In this document: positions 1 to 9,650 of the stretch, in pieces
How positions within the stretch are numbered: position 1 is the first letter of the stretch
Layout: every line of letters starts with the position of its first letter
Source of the DNA: Streptomyces sp. NBC_01237
GTDB lineage: Bacteria; Actinomycetota; Actinomycetes; Streptomycetales; Streptomycetaceae
Assembly: GCF_035917275.1 (NCBI RefSeq)
Contig: NZ_CP108508.1
Location: 2,232,001 to 2,296,000, forward strand
Reading direction: 5' to 3'
DNA length: 64,000 nucleotides
Notes under the pieces: generated by a model
Seen by the model: the letters and a program-made list of their open reading frames with translations, nothing else
Told to the model about the DNA's origin: nothing
Database searches by the model: none
Position numbers and translations under genes: made by a program

Positions 1-2793
1 TTCAACGCCAAGTGCCGCGAGTCCGTGACCCGGCACACCGACGCCTTCGCCGAGCTGACGACCCGGATGGGGTACTGGGTCGACCTGGACGACGCGTACC
101 GCACGATGGACCCCGAGTACATCGACTCCGTGTGGTGGTCGCTGAAGGAGATCTTCAACAAGGACCTGCTGGTCCAGGACCACCGGGTCGCCCCCTGGTG
201 CCCGCGGTGCGGCACCGGGCTCTCCGACCACGAGCTGGCCCAGGGCTACGAGACGGTCGTCGACCCGTCGGTCTTCGTACGCTTCCCGCTGACGAGCGGC
301 CCGCTGGCCGGCGAGGCCGCGCTCCTGGTCTGGACGACCACGCCCTGGACCCTGGTCTCCAACACCGCCGTCGCCGTGCACCCCGAGGTCACCTACGTCG
401 TCGCGACGAACGGCGAGGAGAAGCTCGTCGTCGCGCGGCCCCTGCTGGAGAAGGCCCTCGGCGAGGGCTGGGAGACCACCGGCGAGTCCTTCACCGGCGC
501 CGAGATGGAGCGCTGGACCTACGAGCGCCCGTTCACCCTGCTCGACTTCCCGGCCGAGGCCCACTACGTCGTCAACGCCGACTACGTGACCACCGAGGAC
601 GGTACGGGTCTGGTCCACCAGTCCCCCGCCTTCGGCGCCGACGACCTCGTCGTCTGCCGCTCCTACGGGCTCCCGGTCGTGAACCCGGTCCGCCCCGACG
701 GGACCTTCGAGGAAGACCTGCCGCTGATCGGCGGCGTCTTCTTCAAGAAGGCCGACGAAGCGCTCACCGAGGACCTGGCCGCCCGCGGCAAGCTGTTCCG
801 CCACGTCCCGTACGAGCACAGCTACCCGCACTGCTGGCGCTGCCACACCGCGCTGCTCTACTACGCGCAGCCGTCCTGGTACATCCGTACGACCGCGATC
901 AAGGACCGGCTCCTCGAAGAGAACGAGAACACCAACTGGTTCCCCGAGTCGGTCAAGAACGGCCGCTTCGGCGACTGGCTGAACAACAACGTCGACTGGG
1001 CGCTGTCCCGCAACCGCTACTGGGGCACGCCGCTGCCCATCTGGCGCTGCGAGGACAACCACCTCACTTGTGTCGGCTCGCGCGCCGAGCTCGGTGAGCT
1101 GACCGGCACGGACCGGACGGACCTGGACCCGCACCGTCCGTTCATCGACGAGATCACGTTCACCTGCTCGCACGAGAACTGCCAGCTGGAGGCGTACCGC
1201 GTCCCCGAGGTCATCGACGCCTGGTACGACGCCGGTTCGATGCCGTTCGCGCAGTGGGGCTACCCGTACAAGAACAAGGAGATCTTCGAGAGCCGCTACC
1301 CGGCGCAGTTCATCTCGGAGGCCATCGACCAGACCCGCGGCTGGTTCTACACGCTCATGGCCGTGGGCACGCTGGTCTTCGACAAGTCGTCGTACGAGAA
1401 CGTGGTGTGCCTCGGCCACATCCTCGCCGAGGACGGCCGCAAGATGTCCAAGCACCTGGGCAACATCCTCCAGCCCATCCCGCTGATGGACCAGCACGGT
1501 GCCGACGCGGTGCGCTGGTTCATGGCGGCGGGCGGCTCCCCGTGGGCGGCGCGGCGCGTGGGGCACGACACCATCCAGGAGGTCGTCCGCAAGACCCTCC
1601 TCACGTACTGGAACACGGTCGCCTTCCAGGCCCTGTACGCCCGTACGTCGAACTGGGCCCCCTCCTCCGCCGACCCGGCACCGGCGGACCGCACGGTCCT
1701 GGACCGCTGGCTGCTCAGCGAACTCCACGCACTGGTGGACCAGGTCACCCAGGCGCTGGACGGTTACGACACCCAGCGCGCCGGCAAGCTGCTCTCCTCT
1801 TTCGTGGACGACCTGTCCAACTGGTACGTCCGCCGCTCGCGCCGCCGCTTCTGGCAGGGCGACAAGGCGGCGCTGCGCACGCTGCACGAGGTCATCGAGA
1901 CGGTGACCCGGCTGATGGCACCGCTGACCCCGTTCATCACGGAGCGGGTCTGGCAGGACCTGATCGTGCCGGTCGGCCCGGACGCCCCGGAGTCGGTGCA
2001 CCTCTCCACCTGGCCGAAGCCGGACCTGGCGGCGATCGACCCCGCGCTGTCCACGCAGATGGCGCTGGTGCGCCGCCTGGTGGAGCTGGGCCGGGCCACC
2101 CGCGCCGAGTCGGGCGTCAAGACCCGCCAGCCGCTGTCCCGTGCCCTGGTGGGCGCCACCGGCTTCGAGACCCTCTCCCCCGAACTCCGCGCCCAGATCA
2201 CCGAGGAGCTGAACGTCACCTCGCTGGCCTCCCTCTCGGACGTCGGCGGCTCGCTCGTCGACACGACGGCGAAGGCCAACTTCCGTGCCCTGGGCAAGCG
2301 GTTCGGCAAGGGCGTCCAGGCAGTGGCCAAGGCCGTCGCCGACACGGACGCGGCCGCGCTCTCCCTGGCCCTGCGCGAGGGTACGGCGTCGGTCGAGGTG
2401 GACGGCGAGAAGGTCACCCTCTCCCCCGACGAGGTGATCATCACCGAGACACCGCGTGAGGGCTGGTCGGTGGCCTCCGACTCGGGCGCCACGGTCGCCC
2501 TGGACCTGGAGATCACCCCGGAACTGCGGCGCGCGGGCCTGGCCCGTGACGCGATCCGCCTGATCCAGGAGGCCCGCAAGAACAGCGGCCTGGACGTGGC
2601 GGACCGGATCGCGGTGCGCTGGACGTCCACGTCCCCCGCCACGGTGGAGGCCCTGACCGAGCACGCGCCGCTGATCCAGGACGAGGTCCTGGCCCTGGAC
2701 TACGCGCAGGCCGAGGCGGACGACACGTACGGCACCCCGTTCGAGGACGAGGGCCTGTCCCTCACCTTCCGCCTCCGCAAGACGGAGCAGTAA
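1..2793 (+). CDS. ileS: Isoleucyl-tRNA synthetase, 3' part (5' end outside window)
   Basis: Charges tRNA-Ile with isoleucine in the cytoplasm. The reading frame is open from base 1, so the start, including the class I HIGH motif, lies upstream; about 930 residues remain. Visible landmarks are the KMSKHLGN nucleotide-binding loop (nt 1441-1464), the TRGWFYTL segment just before it, a long CP1 editing insertion, and WCPRC and CWRC pairs that look like zinc ligands. The C-terminal part has the anticodon-binding helices followed by the extra alpha/beta tail usual in actinobacterial IleRS. Identification is firm. It is followed by a hairpin terminator and a repeat-rich spacer, and is convergent with divIVA. 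Confidence 0.98.
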   Translation, partial: FNAKCRESVTRHTDAFAELTTRMGYWVDLDDAYRTMDPEYIDSVWWSLKEIFNKDLLVQDHRVAPWCPRCGTGLSDHELAQGYETVVDPSVFVRFPLTSGPLAGEAALLVWTTTPWTLVSNTAVAVHPEVTYVVATNGEEKLVVARPLLEKALGEGWETTGESFTGAEMERWTYERPFTLLDFPAEAHYVVNADYVTTEDGTGLVHQSPAFGADDLVVCRSYGLPVVNPVRPDGTFEEDLPLIGGVFFKKADEALTEDLAARGKLFRHVPYEHSYPHCWRCHTALLYYAQPSWYIRTTAIKDRLLEENENTNWFPESVKNGRFGDWLNNNVDWALSRNRYWGTPLPIWRCEDNHLTCVGSRAELGELTGTDRTDLDPHRPFIDEITFTCSHENCQLEAYRVPEVIDAWYDAGSMPFAQWGYPYKNKEIFESRYPAQFISEAIDQTRGWFYTLMAVGTLVFDKSSYENVVCLGHILAEDGRKMSKHLGNILQPIPLMDQHGADAVRWFMAAGGSPWAARRVGHDTIQEVVRKTLLTYWNTVAFQALYARTSNWAPSSADPAPADRTVLDRWLLSELHALVDQVTQALDGYDTQRAGKLLSSFVDDLSNWYVRRSRRRFWQGDKAALRTLHEVIETVTRLMAPLTPFITERVWQDLIVPVGPDAPESVHLSTWPKPDLAAIDPALSTQMALVRRLVELGRATRAESGVKTRQPLSRALVGATGFETLSPELRAQITEELNVTSLASLSDVGGSLVDTTAKANFRALGKRFGKGVQAVAKAVADTDAAALSLALREGTASVEVDGEKVTLSPDEVIITETPREGWSVASDSGATVALDLEITPELRRAGLARDAIRLIQEARKNSGLDVADRIAVRWTSTSPATVEALTEHAPLIQDEVLALDYAQAEADDTYGTPFEDEGLSLTFRLRKTEQ

Positions 2794-2811
2794 CCCCAGA
2801 GCCCCACCCCG

Positions 2812-2846
2812 AAGGGCCCGCCCGGACCACCCCCGGCCGGGCCCTT
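2812..2846 (+). terminator. Probable ileS terminator
   Basis: A 14-bp stem with one mismatch (left arm 2812-2825, right arm 2833-2846) and a 7-nt loop begins 19 nt after the ileS stop. A short pyrimidine run follows. It is a typical GC-rich actinobacterial hairpin terminator. Confidence 0.7.
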
Positions 2847-2863
2847 CCCCATCCCCACCCCGC

Positions 2864-3340
2864 CCGACAATCAAGGGCACACCTCACCCACCCGGCACTT
2901 AGGGACACCCCCACCCGGCACTTGAGGACACGCCCACCCCGCCCCGCACCCCAACCCGCCCGGCACTTGCGGACGCATCCCAGCCCGTCCCGCACCCCAA
3001 CGCGCCCGGCGCTTGAGGACACATCCCAGCCCGTCCCGCGCCCTCGCCCCGCCCGGCACTTGAGCGCGCATTTCAGCCGGATTGGCTCCCCCACCCTGCC
3101 CCTCGCCTGAGCGCGCATTTCACCCCGCCCCGCACCCCAAGCCCGCCCCGCACCTGGCCCCACCTCCAAGCCCATCCCGCACCCCAGCCCCGCCCGGCAC
3201 TTGAGGGCGCCCATTTCAGCCCGATTGGCTCCCCCACCCCGCCCCACACCCCCAGCCCGCCCGGCGATTGAGGGCGCTTTTCAGCCCGTCCGGCGATTGA
3301 GGACCGGGGCCTGGGGCAGCGCCCCAGTTTCGGGAAGGGG
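2864..3340. repeat. Degenerate array of Streptomyces intergenic repeats
   Basis: The 720-base ileS-divIVA spacer holds no convincing gene. It contains about eight imperfect copies of CCCGCCCGGCACTTGAGG or CCCGTCCGGCGATTGAGG (for example near 2891, 2914, 2955, 3001, 3051, 3191, 3255 and 3281). Several are separated by CATTTCAGCC-GATTGGCTCCC or CAGCCCGTCCCGCACCCC links. The last copy continues into a longer element with a CTGGGGC-AGC-GCCCCAG hairpin at 3311-3327 and a GGGGCGGGTAGGGG tract. The CCGTCCGGCG-TTGAGGAC element is, as I recall, a common dispersed intergenic repeat in Streptomyces. The bases from 3341 to 3437 are C-rich simple sequence. Confidence 0.75.
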
Positions 3341-3437
3341 CGGGTAGGGGACAGGCCCGCCGCAGGCGCCCCACCCCACCCGCACCCCCGCCCCACCCCA
3401 CGCACACCCCACACACCCCACACCCACCCACGACAAA

Positions 3438-3472
3438 GGGCCGGGCCCCGGGGAAACCCCAGGACCCGACCC
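3438..3472 (-). terminator. Probable divIVA terminator
   Basis: On the minus strand a stem of about 16 bp (including G-U pairs) with a TTT loop lies about 40 nt beyond the divIVA stop and is followed by TTTG. It would end divIVA transcription and lies between convergent genes. Confidence 0.7.
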
Positions 3473-3513
3473 TCAGCCTGCCGACGGCTACGCGCTCAGC
3501 GAGCGCAAACCGC

Positions 3514-4662
3514 TCAGTTGTCGTCCTCGTCGATCAGGAACCCACGCATCGGCGAAGGCGCCTGCTGCATCGGCTGCGGCGCCTGCGGCCGCACCGGTGC
3601 CATCGGCTGCGTCATCGCGGGCGACATCTGCTGCTGGCCACCGTACGAAGGCGCACCGCCCATGGACGCGTTGGCGCCCATCTGCTGGCTGTTGTGCCCG
3701 CCGTGGTTGCCACCACCCATGGGGTGACCCATGGCTCCCGCACCGGCCGGAGCCAGCGAGGGCGACGGCGGCAGCGAGGCCGTCGCCGGGGTCCGCGGCG
3801 GAGCCAGCGAGTCGTCGGCCTGGGTCTCCAGCTGACGCAGCTGGCTCTCCAGGTAGGACTTCAGACGGGTCCGGTACTCGCGCTCGAAGCCCCGCAGGTC
3901 CTCGACCTTGCGCTCCAGCGTCGCGCGGGCCGACTCCAGCGAGCCCATCGCCACGCGGTGCTTCTCCTGCGCGTCCCGCTCCAGCGCGTCGGCCTTGGCA
4001 CGCGCGTCGCGCTCCAGGCCCTCGGCACGGCTGCGCGCCTCGCCGACGATCTTGTTGGCCTCGGAACGGGCCTCCGCGATCGCCTGGTCGGCGGTCTGCT
4101 GTGCGAGCGAGAGGACACGGGCGGCACTGTCGCCACCGGGGCCCTGACCGGGCTGCTGCATCTGCGGCTGCTGCTGCTGTTGCATCTGCTGCATCTGCTG
4201 CTGCTGGGCGTGACCGCCCATGGGGCCGCCCATCGGGCCACCCATGGGACCGCCCTGCATCGGTCCGGGGCCGTGCGGGCCCTGCGGACCGGGACCGTGG
4301 CCACCCTGGGGGCCATGGCCACTGGGACCGGCGGGCAGCTGCGGCGCGCCACCGGGCAGTTGGGGCGGACCCATCTGCGGGGGCTGCTGCTGCACCGGCG
4401 GACCGGATATGGCGGCGGGAACGGGCGCACCGGGCCGGTCCTGCGGCTCCGGCTTGCGCATGCCCTGCTGCTGCTGGTTCTGCGCGGCGGCACGCGTCGC
4501 GGCGGCCAGCTTGGCGCGCAGGTCCTCGTTCTCACGGAGCAGACGGGTCAGCTCCGATTCGACCTCGTCGAGGAAGGCATCGACCTCGTCCTCGTCATAG
4601 CCTTCTCGGAGGCGGACGGTCGTGAACTGCTTGTTCCGCACGTCCTCGGGGGTCAGCGGCAT
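3514..4662 (-). CDS. divIVA: DivIVA polar growth coiled-coil protein
   Basis: Scaffold protein (382 aa) that binds curved membrane at hyphal tips and recruits the apical growth machinery; the mycobacterial orthologue is Wag31. The conserved N-terminus is MPLTPEDVRNKQF followed by GYDEDEVDAFLDEVESEL and a first coiled coil. Next comes a low-complexity linker rich in Pro, Gly, Met and Gln (PMGGPMGG repeats and QQQ runs), then a long second coiled coil (AEARSEANKIVGEARSRA), then a disordered tail ending LIDEDDN. I chose the ATG at 4662 because GAGGTG precedes it; the frame is open for 22 more codons upstream, but these are unlike the family. The long Q/P/G linker is typical of Streptomyces DivIVA. 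It is the last gene of the division cluster, 49 bases after ylmG. Confidence 0.96.
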   Translation of the reverse strand: MPLTPEDVRNKQFTTVRLREGYDEDEVDAFLDEVESELTRLLRENEDLRAKLAAATRAAAQNQQQQGMRKPEPQDRPGAPVPAAISGPPVQQQPPQMGPPQLPGGAPQLPAGPSGHGPQGGHGPGPQGPHGPGPMQGGPMGGPMGGPMGGHAQQQQMQQMQQQQQPQMQQPGQGPGGDSAARVLSLAQQTADQAIAEARSEANKIVGEARSRAEGLERDARAKADALERDAQEKHRVAMGSLESARATLERKVEDLRGFEREYRTRLKSYLESQLRQLETQADDSLAPPRTPATASLPPSPSLAPAGAGAMGHPMGGGNHGGHNSQQMGANASMGGAPSYGGQQQMSPAMTQPMAPVRPQAPQPMQQAPSPMRGFLIDEDDN

Positions 4663-4711
4663 CTCTTCTTCACCTCTACGTAGTCGTCGGCAGTCGGCAA
4701 GACCGTATCGC

Positions 4712-4996
4712 TCACAACCTGACCACAACTCGGATCAGGATGTAGACGATGATCATCAGAACGAAGAAGGACAGGTCGAGTGCCACGCCCCCGAGACGCA
4801 GCGGCGGAATGAACCGCCGCAGAAGCTTGAGCGGTGGATCGGTGACAGTGTAGGTGGCCTCAAGAACGACCACCATCGCCTTGCCGGGTTGCCATGAACG
4901 TGCGAACTGGAAGACATAGTCCATGACCAGCCGGAAGATCAGCACGATGAGGAAACACATCAGCGCGATATAGACCACATCCCGTGCGACGCCCAT
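4712..4996 (-). CDS. ylmG: YggT family membrane protein (YlmG)
   Basis: Small integral membrane protein of 94 aa. Two hydrophobic segments (about residues 8-30 and 70-92) flank a loop with the family pattern TDPPLKLLRRFIPPLRLGG. YggT/YlmG proteins sit beside sepF and divIVA in Gram-positive bacteria and cyanobacteria and are linked to septum or nucleoid organisation, but the biochemical role is not established. It lies between sepF and divIVA on the same strand and is probably co-transcribed with them. Family assignment is secure. Confidence 0.93.
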   Translation of the reverse strand: MGVARDVVYIALMCFLIVLIFRLVMDYVFQFARSWQPGKAMVVVLEATYTVTDPPLKLLRRFIPPLRLGGVALDLSFFVLMIIVYILIRVVVRL

Positions 4997-5085
4997 TCCC
5001 GCGCTTCCCTCTCCCCTGGCTCTCGTAGCTCCGGCCTCTCGGCCGGCACCGGCCTCGCGGCCGGGTTGTTCCCGGTGTCGTGTTC

Positions 5086-5709
5086 TCAGCTCTGGTTGAA
5101 GAATCCGCCCTCTGCGATACGGGCCTTGTCCTCCGCCGTGACATCGACGTTAGCAGGCGACAACAGGAACACCTTCTGCGTCACGCGCTCAATGCTGCCA
5201 TGGAGACCGAAGACGAGTCCTGCGGCAAAGTCGACAAGTCGCTTCGCATCCGTGTCGTCCATCTCCGTGAGATTCATGATCACCGGAGTGCCCTCACGGA
5301 AGTGTTCCCCGATGGTACGGGCCTCGTTGTAGGTCCTGGGGTGAAGCGTGGTGATGCGGTAAGGCTCCCGCTCGGACACAACCTTGGGCATGATCACCGG
5401 TGCGTTCTTCTCCATGTTCGGGCGTTCAGGTGTGATGGACGCCACGGGGGCGATTCGGGCGGGTCGTCCGCTTTCGGCGGGGAGCTGAACCGGCTCGCGC
5501 TGCGCGGGTGGTTGCACCACTCGCACCGGTTCGTCCCGTTCGCGCTCGCGCTCCCGCTCCACCTGGTGCGCGGGTTGATGCCGCCGCCGGTCCCGCTCGG
5601 GCTCCGGCTCGGGTTCGAATTCATCGTCGGGGTCGAACCCCGGACCGTCGTACCCATCGTCCTCCACGAGGCCGAGGTAGACCGCCATCTTGCGCATCGC
5701 GCCGGCCAT
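5086..5709 (-). CDS. sepF: Cell division protein SepF
   Basis: Cytoplasmic protein (207 aa) that tethers FtsZ polymers to the membrane; this matters here because actinobacteria lack FtsA. The N-terminal [18 protein letters not shown] is the amphipathic membrane-binding helix. It is followed by an acidic and then Arg/Glu-rich linker, and by the SepF fold from about residue 115 ([19 protein letters not shown], then [23 protein letters not shown] and [24 protein letters not shown]). The ATG at 5709 has GGAGGA at good spacing. It has its own 125-base upstream gap after yggS and precedes ylmG. Confidence 0.96.
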   Translation of the reverse strand: MAGAMRKMAVYLGLVEDDGYDGPGFDPDDEFEPEPEPERDRRRHQPAHQVERERERERDEPVRVVQPPAQREPVQLPAESGRPARIAPVASITPERPNMEKNAPVIMPKVVSEREPYRITTLHPRTYNEARTIGEHFREGTPVIMNLTEMDDTDAKRLVDFAAGLVFGLHGSIERVTQKVFLLSPANVDVTAEDKARIAEGGFFNQS

Positions 5710-5834
5710 GCTCTGAGTCCTCCGCTCTGTGGTGGATCGGCATTCGTCACCAAGTGCCCGCGATCCACTGTGGTCTGCCCGTTCGGAGCGGGAATGACCA
5801 TATTTTCTGCTGTGGTCCGACTTGCTTCGCGACG

Positions 5835-6554
5835 TTACCCGAGCCTGGGTCGGACTCCGAGTACCGCCGTACCGACGCGTACATGTGTCGCTCCGGCCGC
5901 TACCGCGTCCTCGAGGTCCGCACTCATCCCCGCGGAGACCATGGTGGCAGCCGGACGGTCGGAGCGCAGGCGGGATGCGAATTCCATCAGCCGGTCGAAA
6001 GCGGCCCGTTGCCGCCCCGCGTACGGACCGGCGAGCGGCGCGACCGTCATCAGACCGCCGAGCCGGAGCCCCGGCGCGGCGTCCACCGCGGCGGCCAACT
6101 CCTCGATCGCGTCCGGCGCGACACCGCCGCGCTCACCGCGTTCGCCGCTGTCCGCGTCCAGGGCGACCTGGATGAGGCAGTCGAGTTCGCGTTCGCCGCG
6201 CACCGCGGCCGCGGACAGGGATGTGACCAACTTGGCACGGTCCACCGACTGCACGACATCGGCATAACTCGCCACAGAACGAACCTTGTTCGTCTGCAAT
6301 TGTCCGACAAAGTGCCACGTCAGCGACAGATCCGCACAAGCGGCGGCTTTGGGTGCCGCGTCCTGATCGCGATTCTCCGCGACGTGACGCACACCGAGTT
6401 CGTGCAAGATCCGCACATCGCTCGCGGGATAGGTCTTCGTGACCACAATGAGGGTCACTTCTTCCCTTTTACGACCGGCTGTTGCACAAGCGGAAGCAAT
6501 ACGTTCCTCCACCTGTGCCAGATTTTCGGCTAGTTGCGCCCTACGTTCCGTCAT
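5835..6554 (-). CDS. yggS: YggS family pyridoxal phosphate homeostasis protein
   Basis: A 239-aa alanine-racemase-fold protein that binds PLP and buffers its level; no enzyme activity is known for the family. The PLP lysine is in [18 protein letters not shown]. Other family motifs are [27 protein letters not shown], the [13 protein letters not shown] strand, GLMTVAPL and [29 protein letters not shown]. It starts 6 bases after pgeF, so the two are probably translated from one message. It is part of the conserved ftsZ-pgeF-yggS-sepF order of actinobacteria. Confidence 0.94.
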   Translation of the reverse strand: MTERRAQLAENLAQVEERIASACATAGRKREEVTLIVVTKTYPASDVRILHELGVRHVAENRDQDAAPKAAACADLSLTWHFVGQLQTNKVRSVASYADVVQSVDRAKLVTSLSAAAVRGERELDCLIQVALDADSGERGERGGVAPDAIEELAAAVDAAPGLRLGGLMTVAPLAGPYAGRQRAAFDRLMEFASRLRSDRPAATMVSAGMSADLEDAVAAGATHVRVGTAVLGVRPRLG

Positions 6555-6560
6555 GCCCTA

Positions 6561-7319
6561 TCAGTCCAACCAGACATATCCGGCGAGCCGCCCCGTGGTG
6601 CGGTCGCGGCGGTACGAGAAATGGTCGCCCGATTCCAGGGTGCAGAACGGGGAGCTGTGCCGGTCGCTCACGCCGAGGGCGTCGAGCTGGGCATGCACTC
6701 CGGCGGTGACATCCACGGCCGGTGTTCCCCAACTGGTCTCGGACCAGGAGGCGGGAACGGTCTCCGCGACCTCCGCCCGCATACCCTCGGGGACTTCGTA
6801 GCACCGCCCGCACACGGCCGGGCCGGTGTGCGCGGTGATACGGGAAGGTTCGGCGCCGAGACCGATCATGGCCTCGATCGCGGCCGGTACGACTCCGGCG
6901 ACCAGACCGGGCCGCCCCGCGTGCGCCGCCGCGACGACTCCGGCGACCGGGTCGGCGAGCAGAACGGGCGTGCAGTCGGCGGTGAGAACCGCGAGCGGGA
7001 CCCCGCGACGGGCGGTCACCACCGCGTCCACGGCCGGGATTTCCGGGGTCTCGCCCCAGGGTCCGTCGACCACGGCCACGTCCCGCCCGTGCACCTGGTT
7101 CATCCAGACGACCTGCGCCGGGTCGAGACCGAGGTGACGGGCGGCGCGCTCGCGGTTCGCGCGTACGGCGGCGGGGTCGTCTCCGACCGCGCCGCCGAGG
7201 TTGAGCTCCTCGTACGGAGCGGCGCTCACTCCGCCCCACCTGTCGGTGAAGGCGAAGTGCGCGCGATCCGCGGAGGCCACCGCGTGAACCGCGGGTACTG
7301 CGTGACGCCGGCCTATCAC
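6561..7319 (-). CDS. pgeF: YfiH/YlmD-type polyphenol oxidase family protein (peptidoglycan editing factor PgeF)
   Basis: A 252-aa member of the multicopper-oxidase-like/purine nucleoside phosphorylase family. Homologues hydrolyse or oxidise small substrates and, in E. coli, prevent misincorporation at position 1 of the peptidoglycan stem. Metal and active-site motifs seen are [30 protein letters not shown] and [12 protein letters not shown]. The usual HAGWRG is HAGRPG here. The GTG start at 7319 overlaps the ftsZ stop in a GTGA, so it is translationally coupled to ftsZ. The exact substrate in Streptomyces is unknown. Confidence 0.9.
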   Translation of the reverse strand: MIGRRHAVPAVHAVASADRAHFAFTDRWGGVSAAPYEELNLGGAVGDDPAAVRANRERAARHLGLDPAQVVWMNQVHGRDVAVVDGPWGETPEIPAVDAVVTARRGVPLAVLTADCTPVLLADPVAGVVAAAHAGRPGLVAGVVPAAIEAMIGLGAEPSRITAHTGPAVCGRCYEVPEGMRAEVAETVPASWSETSWGTPAVDVTAGVHAQLDALGVSDRHSSPFCTLESGDHFSYRRDRTTGRLAGYVWLD

Positions 7320-8530
7320 TTCAAGAAATCCGGTACATCCAGCTCTTCGGCCTGGGTGTCCTGGTAGGGACGGGCCGGCGGGACGTGCGGAGCGGAGACC
7401 GGCGGAAGCTGGCTCTCGCTCGATGCCGGGGTGGGCTCGGCCTGGGCCGGGGCCTCCTCGCGCAGCGGCAGGGATCCCAGTCCGCTGGTCTGGCGCACGG
7501 GCTCGGCGGCCCGTACCGGCGCGGCCGGCTCCTCGCGCTTGCTGGAGTTGGCCCCCAGGACGTTCTCGCGACGGGCGGGCGGCTGCCCGCCGTCGAAGCC
7601 CGCGGCGATCACGGTGACCCGTACCTCGTCGCCCAACGCGTCGTCGATGACGGCGCCGAAGATGATGTTCGCCTCGGGGTGCGCCGCCTCGCTCACCAGC
7701 TGGGCGGCCTCGTTGATCTCGAAGAGACCGAGGTCGCTGCCGCCGGAGATGGAGAGCAGGACACCACGGGCGCCGTCGATGGACGCCTCCAGGAGCGGCG
7801 AGGAGATCGCCATCTCCGCGGCGGCCACCGCGCGGTCGTCCCCGCGGGCCGAACCGATCCCCATGAGCGCCGATCCCGCCTCGGACATGACCGACTTGAC
7901 GTCGGCGAAGTCGAGGTTGATCAGACCGGGGGTGGTGATGAGGTCGGTGATGCCCTGGACACCCGAGAGCAGTACCTGGTCGGCCGACTTGAACGCGTCG
8001 AGCACACTGACCTGGCGGTCCGAGATGGACAGCAGTCGGTCATTGGGAATGACGATGAGGGTGTCGACCTCTTCGCGGAGTTCGGCGATGCCGTCCTCCG
8101 CCTGGTTCGCGCGTCGCCGGCCCTCGAAAGTGAACGGGCGGGTGACCACACCGATCGTCAGGGCGCCGAGCGAGCGCGCGATGTTGGCGACGACGGGTGC
8201 GCCGCCGGTGCCGGTGCCGCCGCCTTCTCCGGCGGTGACGAAGACCATGTCGGCCCCCTTGAGGACCTCCTCGATCTCCTCACGGTGGTCCTCTGCCGCC
8301 TTGCGACCGACGGCCGGGTTTGCCCCGGCGCCGAGGCCACGGGTGAGTTCACGGCCGACGTCGAGCTTGACGTCGGCGTCGCTCATCAACAGGGCTTGCG
8401 CATCAGTGTTGATCGCGATGAACTCGACGCCCTTGAGACCGACCTCGATCATTCGGTTGATGGCATTGACACCACCGCCGCCGACACCGATGACCTTGAT
8501 GACTGCGAGGTAGTTCTGCGGTGCTGCCAC
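7316..8530 (-). CDS. ftsZ: Cell division GTPase FtsZ
   Basis: Tubulin-like GTPase of 404 aa that forms the Z ring and, in Streptomyces, the ladders of sporulation septa. Visible are the nucleotide-binding [13 protein letters not shown] (residues 15-27), the GGGTGTGG signature (103-110) and the T7 catalytic loop NLDFAD (205-210). After the globular core comes a disordered Pro/Glu-rich linker and the conserved C-terminal peptide ending DVPDFLK, which docks SepF. The GTG start at 8530 has GAGAGG upstream and gives the family-typical [13 protein letters not shown]; the longer open frame upstream is unlike FtsZ. A 276-base upstream spacer separates it from ftsQ and must hold its own promoters. Confidence 0.98.
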   Translation of the reverse strand: MAAPQNYLAVIKVIGVGGGGVNAINRMIEVGLKGVEFIAINTDAQALLMSDADVKLDVGRELTRGLGAGANPAVGRKAAEDHREEIEEVLKGADMVFVTAGEGGGTGTGGAPVVANIARSLGALTIGVVTRPFTFEGRRRANQAEDGIAELREEVDTLIVIPNDRLLSISDRQVSVLDAFKSADQVLLSGVQGITDLITTPGLINLDFADVKSVMSEAGSALMGIGSARGDDRAVAAAEMAISSPLLEASIDGARGVLLSISGGSDLGLFEINEAAQLVSEAAHPEANIIFGAVIDDALGDEVRVTVIAAGFDGGQPPARRENVLGANSSKREEPAAPVRAAEPVRQTSGLGSLPLREEAPAQAEPTPASSESQLPPVSAPHVPPARPYQDTQAEELDVPDFLK

Positions 8531-8806
8531 GTCGAAGGCCTCTCGCCTCGAGTTACGTGTCGCCGCTTCACGGGATTCCCGTGGCGACGACGGATGCCGA
8601 TGGGGACGGTCCGAACGCCGACCCAAACCCTAACGTTCAAGTTTAGGGTTACCAGTGTGTCCGCTTCTTGGACTCTTCCGAACAGGACACTAAGTCGACA
8701 AGTGGCGCACGTTCAACGAACACGCCGAACCTCCCGTTTTTCTTTTCACCCTATGTGATCACCCGTGTCGATGACCAACCAGGGTGCTGGCCAGGCCAAA
8801 TGTGCG
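8531..8806 (-). promoter_or_regulatory. ftsQ-ftsZ intergenic promoter region
   Basis: This spacer is unusually A/T-rich for the window. It holds a perfect 8-bp inverted repeat AACCCTAA (8626-8633) / TTAGGGTT (8643-8650), and GACAC sequences on both strands near 8657-8661 and 8686-8690, the short motif recognised by the sporulation regulator WhiA. In S. coelicolor several ftsZ promoters, one induced at sporulation, lie in the corresponding gap. The exact -10/-35 boxes cannot be assigned with confidence by eye. Confidence 0.55.
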
Positions 8807-9601
8807 TCAACTCACCGAAACCGCAGGGGCGGTGGGCGCACTGACGTCGAAGTGCCCCGCTTTGGGAGAGGCTTTCATGAGAGCGGCGAGGACTCTCGCC
8901 TTCACCGCGCCCTCTTCACCACTGCCCCAGGCCACCACGCGCCCCCGGGTCAGCTCCAAGGAGATCGAGTCGTACGAGGTGACCCGTACGACCCTGGTGT
9001 CCTTGGAAACGTTCTCCGGAAGATCGCCCGCGACCCGGACCGCTTCCCGCAACAGACGGTCACTGCCGAAGCGGCGCAGACTCGCTGACTGATCAGGTGT
9101 CAATTTCAGCAGAGGTACGCCCCGGGGCGCTTTGTCCACCGTCGCGAAGCGCACGCCTTTCGCGTCCACTTCAATGAACTTTGCGCCCTTTTTCACCAAC
9201 AGGACCGGCTTTCGTTCGGTCACTTTAAGGCCGATGCCGTGCGGCCATGACCGTACGACATCCACTCTGTCGATACGAGACAACTTCTGGCGCAACCTGT
9301 TCTCCATGGCGCCCGTGTCCACGGAAATCAGCGGAGCCCCGATCGGCACCGCCGCCGCCCGCTCCACCTCGGCACGGGTCAGCACGCCGACGCCGGTGGT
9401 GCTCACGCGCTCCACCCGCAGCCAGGACGATCCGTAGAGCACCCAGACGACGCCCGCGGTGAGCAGCGCCGCCGCGACGGCGATCAGGATCAGCAGTGTA
9501 CGGCGGCTCGGCCGGCGCCTCTCGGTGCCAATGTGCGGCGGGCGGGCCGGGGTGTCCGCCCGCTTGCCCGCACCGCGCTGGGCGGTCGTCCCTCCGGCCA
9601 C
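8807..9601 (-). CDS. ftsQ: Cell division protein FtsQ
   Basis: Bitopic membrane protein (264 aa) of the divisome, complexed with FtsB/FtsL-type partners. It has an Arg-rich cytoplasmic N-terminus, one transmembrane segment (TLLILIAVAAALLTAGVVWVL), then an extracellular POTRA domain (WLRVERVSTTGVGVLTRAEVERAA, through IDRVDVVRSWPHGIGLKVTERKP) and the FtsQ beta domain. I chose the GTG at 9601 because GGAG precedes it at 6 nt and no earlier start has a site. It follows murG by 49 bases. murC, which lies between murG and ftsQ in Mycobacterium, is absent. Confidence 0.93.
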   Translation of the reverse strand: MAGGTTAQRGAGKRADTPARPPHIGTERRRPSRRTLLILIAVAAALLTAGVVWVLYGSSWLRVERVSTTGVGVLTRAEVERAAAVPIGAPLISVDTGAMENRLRQKLSRIDRVDVVRSWPHGIGLKVTERKPVLLVKKGAKFIEVDAKGVRFATVDKAPRGVPLLKLTPDQSASLRRFGSDRLLREAVRVAGDLPENVSKDTRVVRVTSYDSISLELTRGRVVAWGSGEEGAVKARVLAALMKASPKAGHFDVSAPTAPAVSVS

Positions 9602-9650
9602 GCTCGCTCCTTCACCGGACCCGGGGCGCGCGCCCCGGGTCCGCACCGCC

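Noticed and set aside
3311..3327. CTGGGGC-AGC-GCCCCAG hairpin as a terminator for ileS
   Set aside because: A better-placed hairpin lies directly after ileS, and this one belongs to the dispersed repeat element.
2762..3431. Gly/Arg/Trp-rich open frames on the minus strand in the ileS-divIVA spacer
   Set aside because: They are translations of the repeat array and C-rich tract, with no start signals or family features.
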